A stretch of 64,000 nt of DNA, from contig WBMW01005037.1 of the NCBI GenBank assembly GCA_013396635.1, forward strand, positions 586,665 through 650,664, written 5' to 3'. Each line of letters opens with the position of its first letter. Position 1 is the stretch's first letter. Made by a program: the position numbers and the translations under genes. Origin of the DNA: Penelope pileata. Taxonomy: Eukaryota; Chordata; Aves; Galliformes; Cracidae. The notes under the pieces were generated by a model, which saw nothing but the letters and a program-made list of their open reading frames with translations, was not told where the DNA came from and searched no databases. Positions 20,831 to 33,593 of this stretch are shown in pieces.

Positions 20831-23800
20831 CAAAAACAATGCTCAGGAATAGTCTAAGAAATATTTTTAGTGGCTTTTTCCTAGTTACTGGAGACCAAAT
20901 GTGAGATTTTAAATTGATAAAGGAAACAAATTTAATATACAGTATTATATTTCCATATTCAGTATTTGTTAGAATACGGATAAAATAAATGTAGTTGCTT
21001 CTACATTCTGCTCTATGCAATTAAAGTGGAACTTAACCTGACATGCTCAAGGATCAAATTGGCTGTGTCAAAGGTATGGTGAAACTTACAGGACAGCATT
21101 CAGATACCAGCAGCTGCAGAGCACTAGCACATTCTCATGTTACAATTTCATCTCTTTGTTTTGTTCCAGACTTTTCATGTATTTGAGCTTTTTTAGATGA
21201 AAGGGTTTTGCATCCAGTGCTGAAATTTCAAGCTTTTGCCAAATTCTACAAGCCTTCATTAGTAGAGTTTTACAGATTCACATTAAGAGTAGTACAAGTA
21301 GGACTGCTCTTGCTAATAAGCACTATTTTAGTGCACGATTTTAGTACACCCTTTTAGCACACTATTGTAAGCACCAGAAGCAAGGTAAGCAGAATCATCA
21401 TCAGAATGGCAGGTTTTTTAAACACGTTTTCTTAGATGCAGCAATTAATTTAGTGTGTTATTATAATACTGAATATTATTTAGTGTATGCTAAATTTTCC
21501 TCTGAAATGTTGCTCTGTATTGGTGCTTCCTTAGGTTACAAGGCAAGCATGTAGACACGCATGTTTTGCATGATAACTTCTTAAAGAATAAATAAATAGT
21601 GTTTCAGTCAGCTTTGACCGGAGCTGATTGGCACAGGTAACTTTTTTTCTTGCAGACCTAGGAATTAGAAAGTTCTGTTTTAATGTATTGCTTGTGGTCT
21701 AATGCACATAAATCTGTTGCTGGAGACTTTTTAAAAGTTAAATAGGCAGAGGTGGTGATGACACTGGAAATAAATCTGAGTACTTGCTCATCACTAAGCA
21801 TTGGCTGTGATCAGGCCAAGTTTGTCTTGCATGATGATTTTTGTTCATTGATTTGGTACTTACACAGTACAGCCTTCTTTGTTCACATACAGAATTAGAA
21901 ATTCTGATTTTACCTCAAAAACAAAGTTCTTTACATGAGCAGACCTGCAGGTGCTGGAATTTATCCAGCAGCAGTTTTGCTTCCATTTTAACTTGATTGT
22001 GTTCTGGGCTTATAGATGAAAAGAGCTCCTCCCTTTATAAAAGACCATGGTTTATCTTTCCTTCATTTTGTATTGATGGGTGTTGTGTTTTGAAACAGAA
22101 TATAGCAGAAATGTTAATTCCATCAAATGCATTCCATTTGGAATTAAAATACTTCCACAGCACAGCGTTTGTGTGGCTATTTATACTCTTTCACTGTATT
22201 TAATATATGATCCTATTTTATGTATGTCTAAGCCTAGCACTGAAGATGCTTCTTGAAGTTTACTATGATTTGAGATGTTTAAGTGGAGTGATTTTTTTTC
22301 TAGATATTTTTAAGGTTTATTACAAAACTATTAGACTCAGGTTGCATTTTAAATAAATGCTCAGATTCTACTTCACTTACACCAATATAAACTTGGAACA
22401 ACTCTTGTTCTCAATGAAATTACCTAGTTACAAAGATGTAACCAAACAGAGCTTTGCTGCAATATGTATATGCCCCAATATGCTACACGGTATTTCTAAT
22501 ATATAATGTAAAGAATTTTGAAACAACCCCCCTTTTCTCTTGACACCCTTCTTTTTTCTCCACTACCTGTACCTCTGCAGTGAAATACTGGGGTCAGCTG
22601 TGGTTTCACCCCTCCTGCACTCCCACACACCTGGTGGTAGCTTTCAGTTACAGACACTGGTTCTGATGTTTCTGTGCCATGCCTCCAGATCTTATGCTGC
22701 AATCTCATTGTTTCATCCCTTCTTGTGTGTCATTCATTGTTGATTGAGGTAACTTTTATATTTGCTATTTAAAGGATCTTCTTGGGAGGTTCAGAATATT
22801 TTGACTTTCAGTCCGTATGTGATACCTTCTTTGGAGCTGAGATCGTAGTTAAAAACTCTACACTATGAAATTGCCTATAATGTACTTTTTTTTGGTCCTG
22901 TTTGGAAAGGTATTCAGTCTTTGTTGCTCCCACTGGAATTAGTCAGTTTCCTCAAGAAAAATAATTAAAGCACTTAGCCTGGAGCTCAGCTTTTGATGTT
23001 AGTAATCATTTGTTCTTATTTATTCAAAGCTTTTGTGGTTATTTTTGCTGAAAATTTCACTGGAAAGCGATCTTGTAATTCAAAGTTACTGTGTATTTAC
23101 TGTATTAAAAGTGAGGTACTGCCTACTTGTTCCTTAGCTGTATTTTTTTCATTATCCACAGGATGGCACTCCTGAATTTTTCTTTTAGAAAATTTCTTCG
23201 CTGCAGCACAAGATAGAGCTCTTCACTTAAGGATCTCAGCTATATTCCTGTGGATGACCAACCTAGCTGGTTGAAAGATGTGTGATTGTTTCTACTCCAC
23301 ATGGCAGTCTCTTCTGTATTGGTGCTGTTCAGGCATCATGACAGATGAAAATACCATACTCAATTTTCATACTATATCATATGCATTTTTTTAACGCACT
23401 GATCAACGAGTTTCACGTTCTCTGTTATAGTCTCCAGGACACTTAGATCATGATCCAATGAACAGCAGAGACATGCAGGGAGGTATTTGCAGAGGTACAG
23501 CCTTAGCCACATTCCTGTGTTGATGCTATAGGTGGATAAATGTATTTAAAATAATTTTATACTCTGCTTGTTCATATGTTCAGCTCAGACTAATCAAGAA
23601 GGAAATGGAGAGAAATTCAAAGGGAAAAAATGGCATTTCCTAGTTCTGAAAATCCCTTTGCTTTACTATTTTTGTAATCTTTAAATTAAGCAGTTCAAAA
23701 TTCCTCTGTGGGCAGTCATACAAGAATATGACAATCAGAAAAAAACATGCTCTGTGCAGACTCGCACACACAGAAAATCTGATATTAAGGACACTCAATT

Positions 23801-24987
23801 TAATATGCAAAGGAAAAATCAGATCTACTAGGCTGGAAATTGAAGTCAAAGTTCCAGGCTAGTTTTGCACAGCAAAGGCAATTACCAGCTAGGGCAATTG
23901 CAGCCCTTTAGCCAGTAAGTGGCTTCTTTAAAACCGAAATTGTTCATACAGGTCTGAGTTGATGATCAGATCTTTTCTTTCTAAATGACATTGAAACATC
24001 TAAGAGAAAGCGCTCCTACTCCTAGTATGGCTGTAACTGCTTTGTGGTCTGAGCTTTGCACCCTCCTTGCCTTCTAGCATAAAGCAGGCACGTCTGGAGC
24101 TTGCATGCTTCTGCTGCCATCCGGTGGCTCTTGGGATTATTACAGCACTGTAAACAAAAATGTTAGGGAATTGTTGATGGAGGTCAAGATACTCCTCGAC
24201 CTTTCATTTCTTGACCATTCCTTTCATCTAAATAGCTACCTTCTCTAAATTATCTACAATTGATCATGATAAGGAAATTCGTGGGTTTCATCAGGCATCA
24301 CTGATAGAACAGACAGCATTAGCAAGAAGGGGTGGTACCATGTTTCCCCGTATGGGACCTGCAGATGGGTTACTTTTAAATGGTTTGTGTGTGTCTGGCT
24401 GTGTGCAGTTGGCCAATGGTCAGTGATGGGTATTGGCATTACAAAACAGGAATGAGGACAGAACAGCTCAGAGGATGGTGTTCCACCATTAGGTGAGTTA
24501 TGCATGCAATAAGAGGTGGAATTAGTCACAGTCTTCTGTTCTGTTCCACTTTTATGCTAAAAGAAAAATGCTCTGCCTGAGGCGAGCACTAAGTCTGGTA
24601 TACAAGGCACTATTCTTCTGTTTCAAAGTTTACTTAAACAATAAATTATGCTTTATCTCAGATGTTATTGACTAATAATTCAAGGCTAGAAACTTCAGTC
24701 AAGTGTGATTAAAGCACCAGGCTGAATGGCAGGCAGCTAAGTTTTCCTAAAATTCAGCAGCAGGATCTATTTACACAGTAAATCACTAATTGAATAAACT
24801 GCCCTTAACTTACAGTTCTGGATGAAAGACTTTAAATCTGCAGCAGTGCCAATAGCACGGTGACTTTTTTACAGTAAACTGTAACCAGATTGCTTAGAAC
24901 TGTGTTGTGTTCTGCTATTTCTGCTGGAAGTTATGCAAGATTAAAAATAATAATGGAAGTGTTCAACGTGTGAACTGTTCACATAAA

Positions 24988-25058
24988 CTTGTGTTGTGGG
25001 TATATAGCACATCATGCTTACAAATTGTGTTGGGTTTATAGCACATCTTGCTTACAAA
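24988..25058. repeat. Tandem duplication, two copies of about 35 bp
   Basis: Two adjacent diverged copies of a unit of the form TTGTGTTGTGGG, TATAGCACATC, then TGCTTACAAA. It looks like local slippage. Confidence 0.75.
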
Positions 25059-28000
25059 CCCCAAAACATTAAATGAGATCGTCACAGATCTGTATCAATC
25101 ACACTTTAAAAGACTCTTTTGCTGGCCACTAAACAGCTTTTAATTGCAAGGCTGAGGTGTACGTCAGGAGACAGAGACATGACTGAGTGTTGGGAGGCAG
25201 CCTGTTTTCATGTCCCACAACACACAGTGAATGTTATATTATCACTTGGGCCCTCAGAATTGCTGTTACCGTCTCTGCTGAGGGTGACAGTGAACCACCA
25301 GGCACCCAGGTGCTGGGAGCTTTCAGGTGTTCACATGGAGGTCGATGTGAGCTCCCTGCCTGGCCCATATCCCTTCTCTTCTTCTTCGCCTTGCAGCAAA
25401 CCTAGGCTGGTGGACAGCACCTTTGGGTAAGGCAGCTTGCCTTATTTCTTCTTGAGGCCCCTGCTTGTGCCAGGTGCCCCCTCCAAGGCCAGGCAGACAG
25501 CTCACACATCACCTACAGAAGTTGCTGCTCAGAGTTGCCATTGTTCAGGAGACAACACCAGGGCTGGCATCACAGGAGTGCTCTGCATGCCAACAGAAGT
25601 GTATGGTATCCATGGCCTGGGCTTATGCTTTGCTCGTACATAATGGCAGAGGGAGTGTTTGAAGTCTCTGGTTTGTTCAAAGTGTGCTTTAAACCAGGTA
25701 TCTTCGTGGTATTTCCTAAATGCTGGTGATGGGCTGCAGTGTTTCAATTACCTGTTCGCAGTGAGAGGTCTAATCACAGTGCCTGTGAATCCCCATTACT
25801 TCTGGCCCCTGCTGTGCCCGAGTCAGTGGGAGTCTCAGCAGCACAAATGTTTATCTCTGCACAATCTTCATCTTTGCCTTTGTTTTGCCTCATTTATACA
25901 AATCTTACTTAAAAGTAAATGACATACAATCAGGAAAGGGGAAATTAATCACACCGGAGCCGAACTTATGCCTCAGAGTTTCAAAGGAAGCAAGAGAGAC
26001 TGATCACAGGATGGTCCTGTACAGAGGGAATGTCAGCATGTCAGTAATGAAATTTTTTGTCTCAAAAAATGTTCTGTGCCTGCTATTTCCTCTACTCTGC
26101 TGAGAAGGAGTATAAACTGTAATTATTTCTGGGCCAGTGTGAGGTCATCTTCTCCCTCCTGAAGGACTCATTTGTTCTGATTAAGGTATTAAAAGGAGTA
26201 ATTTGAAGGGCAAATAAATGACAAGACTTTCTGTAAGTGAAGAGTAAACCAAGAGGTGTTGTTGTATTTCACAGTCCTAGTAATTCACTGCCATCATTTT
26301 ATGCTTTTCAAAAGTGATGAGAAGTCTCCAGAATGGGATCCTCAGCACTCCTGTGCTGGCCCTGCCAGCAGAACGTGGCACACTGACCTGGATCTGACCC
26401 TGGTAATTGATGTCTAAAATAAGATAATGCAGACTTTAATGTAATTACTTACCTCTAGCCTGAGTGCATGTTTCTTAAGGACTGGTACATTTCTCAAGAA
26501 ACAGGACACTTGAAAAACTTGAATATCTAACGTTTGAGGTGCCCACTTTGCTTTGCTTGACTCTTGAGGGAGGAACTTGCTTTTTCTAGTTGCTGCATAG
26601 GGTGTGAACAGAATCTCAGACTCACAAAACATATCTTATTCTGAAGAATGCATTTCTACGCTTCCTATTATCTGCCCATTGGGGCCACACTTACCTTTTG
26701 GTACAACCTACTGATTATTCATAAATGCTGAATATGATACATCATTAATAATTCAGTAGTTTTTGCTTTGTTCTAAATTCTATAAAGTAAGACAGAAAGT
26801 TACTTCTGGGAAGCAATGAGCAAATTATTCCAGGGCACTGATAATTATTGATATTTTTCAATAGAAGCTTTTCCTGCACAAAGATAGTTCTGTAACCACC
26901 CAGAAGATGGCATAAGTAGGCCAGTTACGGACCTTTCAGTAGCAAAAAGAGAAAACTAAGAAGGCTCTTCACTAGTATTCTGTTTTGAAACTAATCCCCT
27001 TGTTAACATTTATATTTTGATGTGATCAATGGAAAGGAGTTTTTTTTTTCCTTAAGACTTCCTTTCCTCATCAGCATCGTGCAAGGGAAGTACCATTTAA
27101 TGGCTATTTCGAAGTACTGAGATAAAGGAAGGTGGGGAGACTAGTGCATCTTGAGCAGATATTTGTGGATTTATACTTTTTTAAAAATTATTTTATGTAC
27201 ATTAAATAGAGAAAAGACAGTAGCAATGACAAATAAGAAATATGTCTGTACTTTTGTATCTATATTTTTTGTACTCTGTGTAGCTCATTTCACTCTCTTC
27301 AATTTGCAAATGGTTTTATTCAGATAATTTCTAAAACCGTAGCACATATGGGAGAATCCATTTACACCAGCAAATGACCACTTATGAGCACAAAAAGGGG
27401 ATTTATTCTTGCAAATGGCCTTGAAGAGGTAACTTTCCACATGAGCAATTTACATATTCCAAGATGTATTTTCCGTGCTCAAGCCTCTACAGCCCATGAA
27501 CAATGCAGGTGCTCTGCAGACTGCAGTAATTCAAAGAAGAAACAAAAATCAAGGAAAGAATAGTTTCCTTTTTTTCTTCAGTGTTTTTAAGTGCCTAAAT
27601 CATGGCTCAAGGAGACATTTGATAGTGTCAAACTGACAATATGAGCATCCTTGGGATTAGTAGGAAATTTTCTAACTTGAAATACGCTGTGTGTCACTCT
27701 CAGGCTATTGTCCAGAAATTAAATCATGGAGAAGTGCAATTAAACAAGTAACCCTCTTTGGACCTCGGGTCAAATGCTGATTAGGCAGCTGCTGAAAATG
27801 ATCCTGATGGTTTCAAATTCATCTCTTTTTTTTCTAGGCATTTACAAAGCCCAACAGAATGTCATAGTTGAAGCCCCTCCTTATGACAGGCCGAGCTGGG
27901 TTAGTCGGGCTGCTGCAAATTAACTCTGAGCTGCAATAGTTCAGCTACGTAGGGAGACTTCTACACAGCTGCCTAGGCAAGCATCACATTTCTAAGCTCT

Positions 28001-31000
28001 GAATTAGGTCCAAGGAACTGAGAAAGGTAAAATGTCTAGGGTTATAAGAGATGACTATGTTACCATAAAAGAGAAAAAAAATATTAAACATAGCTGTTTC
28101 TGTCAGAACTGTGCGGTGGCTGGACCTTTCTTCCCCATCTCCATTAAACATCAATGAACCTTAGTCTAAATATTGTATGGGCTGTTGTCATCTTTTATTT
28201 CCTTATAGTACCTGAAACAAGATATTTTAGTCTCTAATTAGGGTTCCAAGTAGCTTCCACAATGAAAGCAGTAACAGTCAGACACAGAACTACTACTGGA
28301 GCTTTTGAAAAAAGTTCCAGCATGTTTTGCAGGATTTCTGGGAAAGGATATTTTTTGTCCTTTGCCTTCTGCACAAAATATCTTCTATATAACCAGAGAT
28401 AGGATTCTTACATTTGAAATAAACATTTTTTATTTTTAAACATTCAGTTTAAGAAATATTAGCCAAGGCCAGGACTACCCTAAAATACAAAACCTCTGTC
28501 CAGGTCAGCCTGACATCTTGCCAGGAATGCTGTTTAGATTAATAAAAGCACCATCAACCTATTTAATTGAACTGCATTTAGAAGAAACATAGAAAAGAAT
28601 AGAAGCTGATTGTGGAAGCTCTGCCAACGTGTTTTTCAAAGAACACATTACAGATTTTTATATGAAAAAAGAACAGCAAATGAAAAAAAGAGCAAGGCAC
28701 TAGCACTCACAGTTGCTCCTAGGAAAAAGCCAACATAAAAAAAATGGCTTTTAGTGTAGAAACTAGAGTGTATTTCAGATCCTGTAAAGCTGCTGACACA
28801 GGCTGTAACTGATGGGAAACCAACAGAACCTGTCATCTCTGCGTTACATTACTGACAGTATAAAAGGTATTTTCATTTAGAAATTCATTTGAAAGCGGTA
28901 GTGACAAGTGAGTTCTTATTTCCATCTACAGTGGAAAGGATTTCTCACTCCAGTGCCTGATCTTTCTTTCTGTTATTTTTGGGTAAATCAGGAATGATTC
29001 TAGTAAAGCCAATGTGATCAAATGAATCAAATGGAGAGAACGGGGCTCCATGCTCTTGGTCAGAATATCCACGGCTCTGACCAGGACATTCTATTTACAG
29101 CAGCCATCAGTGCACAGGAAGAACTATAGGTCTTGCTGTAGAGAGAATATTTTGGAGCATATGTATTTAAAAGGAGACAACATGACAGAATTTGGAAAAA
29201 CAAGCTAAACTTTCCCAATGATGTCAGAATTTGGAAAAGCTTGGACTATATAATTTAGGCAGAATGAAGAACCTTGGCAATTTCTTACTGAGACATCCCT
29301 AGAAATCACAGTCTTAAGCACTATCTCTTCAAATCTAAACAGGAATGAACAAAAATAAAGAATTCCAGCATGACTCTGATCAAAAGCCAGAAAAGTTGAA
29401 TGAAAAGAACTCCAGTCAGTTCATTTTCCTCAGAATTTCACTCCAGTGGGAGGTTAGAAGCTCAAGATGTACTTTAAACGTCTTCGCAGAAAACTTTGCA
29501 ACTCTTCTACAAGGGGGATTTGCCTGTAAATAAAACGATACAGGTTTACAAACCTTGCTTAGAGACTGAGCCAATGACCATAGAATTAATAAAGTTCTTA
29601 CTTCAGAGAAGTAATGATTTAGATAGTTGGCAATAAAAAATGAAAAAAAAAGAGGTAAAAACATTTCAATGTCAAAAGATTTTATAAGTGATGCGCTAAC
29701 ACATTAGAGCTATGTATATTTAATACATATTGATCATCATCTCATGAACAAAGGATTTAGGATGGATCCATACTTTATTGCAAACCTTTCTTCTAAACAA
29801 ATAGATTTTTCTATTTGAAAGCCAGATTTGTAATTTCAGGGAAGGATTTACAAGAGGAGCCTGAAGGATGCAAGGACTCAGCTGTTTATGAAGTTCAATG
29901 GCATTTGAGTGTCTGACTTCCTCAGGCTCTATTATGAATTCTAACAGTAACTTATTGACAATAGTCTTTCAGTTCTGAAAGCACGAAATGGTTACCCTTT
30001 ACAATCACAGAATATTTGTTCTGTAGCCGTAACAATATCTTGTCTGCCTTCCAGGGACTATTTTGTGGGTACTTTACACAATTTACCCCAGTGGAAAATT
30101 CAGCTTTGTGTACGTGGGAATACTGACTTTACTGTGGATTTACAATCACAATTGCCTGCTTAGAAGGTGTTATCATTTGCTCTTTCTCCCTCACCACATC
30201 TATTCAACAGTTCTTCAGCCCAGCCCAGAAATTCTCCCCCAGCGTTTCTATCCTAGCCCTGCTCCAAGGCCTCACAAGCTTTATCCCAAGCTCCTTTTCC
30301 CCGGAAAATGGTCTGATTCCAGAAAATACACCAGACTGCTGCTGCTGCTCTAAGAATCCAAGTTACACATGCAAAACATGAAGCTAGTCTTTATGGAGAT
30401 GGTTCCGGAGTATTGGGTGAAAATCCAGTTTGTCTTGCAGTCTTCCTAGGAAGATTTTGCAGAAGCAAATTCTAATGAATGCTTGCGTGTGTACAGATAG
30501 GACTCTCCCTCAGCAGCTGAGCTGTACTTGGTGTGAGATCTGAAGGAAGGAGCAAGCAGGGCTTAGAGACGTGTTACACTGTCCTGAGAACTGGGCAGGC
30601 CAAAGGCTGCGACAAATGCTTGTTTTACCATCCTTCATGTTAGGTACCATTGCAAATAACTTCTGGAATACTAAAACGTCTGCTAAAAGGTGCAAGGAGA
30701 CATGGAGGAGATGGAATACTTTCACAGTAGGGGCAAAACAAGGATGATGGTAGCTGTTATGAGAATGCTTAATAAGGTCTTGGAGTTGTGCTAGCAGCTC
30801 AACATATCCTTTTGACAAAATGCCTATAAATAATGATTACTGCTTGACTGAGGGTGTGAGGAGGAAAATTCTAAGACAAAGTTAATTTACATTTTAAAAG
30901 AATTTCTTTTAGAAAAACACACCATGGCAACAAAACTTCAGAATTGTAATGATTAATGTCACCACATTGTACTGACTCTACTGCCTCATAATTAAATAGA

Positions 31001-31891
31001 AAATATTCAGTCGTATAGCACTTGAAGTTGATAATGGTTTTTATTAACTCATTCACCTTGCAATTTCTTGACCTATTTTTCATTTTTAGAGGCACATAAT
31101 GATGGAATGTATACAATACTCGGTGCAGTTCTAGGTGGTTAAAGAGCAAGGAAAGAGACAATGTTGCTTCTGGCTTTGCATGAGCCTTCCTGAAAAAGAG
31201 AAATCAAAATCTGGAAGTACATTTTCCGAGTGCTTGCTAAATATTCCAATCTAAGTACAGGAACTATATTCTTATTTCTCTGAGTATGATTCTAAAAAAA
31301 ATCTAAAACATCTTTTTTTATTTGAGCCAATTAACTTGGTGACAGTTGAAAAGGAAAACTGGGAACGAGGCAGTTCCTGCTGTTGTGAGTTGCCCCTTGT
31401 TGTTCATAGGGGTTGCCTTCATCCAGTAAAACAGAGAACACAACAGTATTCCACCTCTGGCCCCATTCCTCCCCAAGTTTGGGAAGTTTTGCTTTCATCA
31501 GCCTTGAAGGAAACATCTCCATTGCTTTAGTAGGAGGTAAACTGACTCTATTTCCATTGAAAAATCAAGTTTACCAATTTTCATTCATAAACCCCAGTTT
31601 TCACCAAAATAAAGGAGCTGCATTCATTTTCAAGCCTCTTCATACCTTCTTCCTTTTCAGGTGATTCATAATGAAAAGCTTATTATTCACTCACTAAAAT
31701 TTCCTGAAACAATTTTTATAGATTCTTTTTTCTCGACTCTCACTCTCAGGAGGAGATCCCCGTAAATCTGTGTGCTATCATAGGTCAGAATTAAGAGGCT
31801 GGCTCTGACGAAGAAGCAATTATTGTTCTACTGCGGAATATTCTCTTTGTTTGCATTACGAATTCCTGGCAGCTCTGAGGAAGTGAGCGCG

Positions 31892-31903
31892 CAGTAGGTG
31901 GCA
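31892..31903 (+). promoter_or_regulatory. CTCF-like core word
   Basis: CAGTAGGTGGCA fits the CTCF core CA[GC][CT]AG[GA][GT]GGC[AG] at all 12 positions. It is preceded by GCGCG, giving CpG-containing flanks in AT-rich DNA. Binding is inferred from the motif only. Confidence 0.4.
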
Positions 31904-33449
31904 CTCACTGTCTTGAGGAGATAGACAGTACCAGTGCCTCTTTAATTAGAAAAAAGAAGGCAGCCTATCTTATCACTTGCAAAATTAACAGCTCTGAATA
32001 GATAAATCATTAACTGTGGATCAATTTAATTAGTGTCCTGTCAACGTGTGCAGTCACCCTTTTGATCTATATCCATATGCATATTTGTGAAGTATCTATC
32101 ATGCGGTTTACAAACTGGGCATTAAGAAAAGAGGAATCAGATTATCTGCTTGAGGCTCTGACTGGGTTGGGATGAGGGGTCATTACTCATGTTAAACTTA
32201 TGAAGCATATATGCTATTGATGTTGTATCATTGCTCAAACATTGGAGTCATTTTCTGCTAGGTGTCTCCTCTATCAGAGATACTTGCAATAAATTTAGAC
32301 AACAATGGAATATAAAAGGATGAACGTGCCTTGTTCAATACAAAATCGGTGCCATTAAGTAATCGTTACTTAACAACGAACTGCTGGAAACCTGTACAGA
32401 CAGCATTCAGTGGTGTAAAAGTCATTTCCCAGTTTCAATCACCTTTGATTTCAGATACAAATACCCTTGTATCTTAGTTATCTTTGTGTGACAACTCAGA
32501 ATTGCTAGAATAACATATCAGAGACCAGAAACACCCCTTAGATGTTTAGTTTTACTTTAACAGAACCTAATGGAAATTCTGTGTTGCATTTTGCTTGATA
32601 GCTAACTGATAAGGCTGATATGAAAGTGGATGTGCACAAATGTTTTTGTGCAGGATTGGTCAGAAGAAGAATTGATACTGACATTTAAAAGCTAGCATCA
32701 GTAAAAATAAAGATTAAATCAGTAGGAATAGTTTGATTTGAGATCAATATACATGAAGATAATTTGATTTATTTTCCCACAATGCCTTAAAGAAAATGTA
32801 GATTTTCAAAAAGATTCAATTGCTCCAACTATCAGAATTAGTAAAGGTCAAGTTCAACCAGCTTTAACTGTGTTTAAGAGTGGCACCAGAGCAGCTAGAC
32901 ATGCAGCGTCCTTATTGGTGATGAGAATGTTTTTCATGCACTGTAAATATAAAGGCACAAACATTCTTTAAAAATCCATACTAAAACCAGAAAAAAAATA
33001 CCTGCCATTTTACTTGTTCACAGAAATTATTTTAATTTACGTCTTACATTGAGAGGTAAACTAGTGGTGCTCTGAGCTCTCAACAGACTCTTAGGTAGTT
33101 TCCTTCTTAAGTAGCCTAGAGATTCTGTTGCTGACTTGCAATGTAAGCAGGCTGAGGAAGAAGGGACATGGATTCACTAAGCTTCCTCCTCTCCTAAACA
33201 AAAGCTCCTGTGGTGTTGGAAGACCCAGTCCTCTAATTACTTATCAGATGGTCTCTGATATGCAAGGGTGCAGTAAGGAGAATGGGTTGAAATGAAGGAG
33301 CTGCAAGTGGGCTATCATACAGCACGTGGCTTTTGCACACACATTTGGAAGTATCTTTTCGCGACTGAAAAAAACACCCAAACAAAACAATTGCATTGTT
33401 GGGTGGGAATAGAAATCCCTTCTTGAGAATACCTAAGTTTTGATGTTTT

Positions 33450-33593
33450 CATAGAATCATAGAATGGTTCAGGTTGGAAGGGACCTTAGAGATCATCTTC
33501 TTCCAACCCCCCTGCCATGGGCAAGAACACCTCCCACTAGACCAGGCTGCCCAAAGCCCCATCCAGCCTGGCTTTGAATACTTCCAGGGAGGG
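33450..33593 (-). mobile_element. CR1 LINE fragment (3' end)
   Basis: Begins with CATAGAATCATAGAATGG, the complement of the avian CR1 3' repeat, then GGTTGGAAGGGACCTTAGAGA and on to a body ending at CTTCCAGGGAGGG. It is a 5'-truncated 3'-end copy on the minus strand, about 144 bp, with no coding capacity. Closely related to the copy at 38886. Confidence 0.95.

Larger units (their letters stand above)
20831..33449. other. Intergenic, no gene recognised
   Basis: AT-rich sequence with scattered short open frames and no family similarity on either strand. Only minor items were seen: a two-copy tandem duplication near 25.0 kb, a slightly GC-richer patch at 25.2-25.7 kb with an exon-like splice-site pair, a C/T-rich patch near 30.2 kb and a CTCF-like word at 31.9 kb. 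Confidence 0.6.

Noticed and set aside
23150..23170. CTCF-like word near 23160, and another near 24118
   Set aside because: Each misses two positions of the core consensus, so both are weaker than the sites at 6203 and 31892.
29345..30353. Plus-strand frames at 29345 and 30063 considered as cadherin (CDH26) exons
   Set aside because: They lack cadherin motifs such as calcium-binding DxNDNxP or LDRE, and convincing splice sites.
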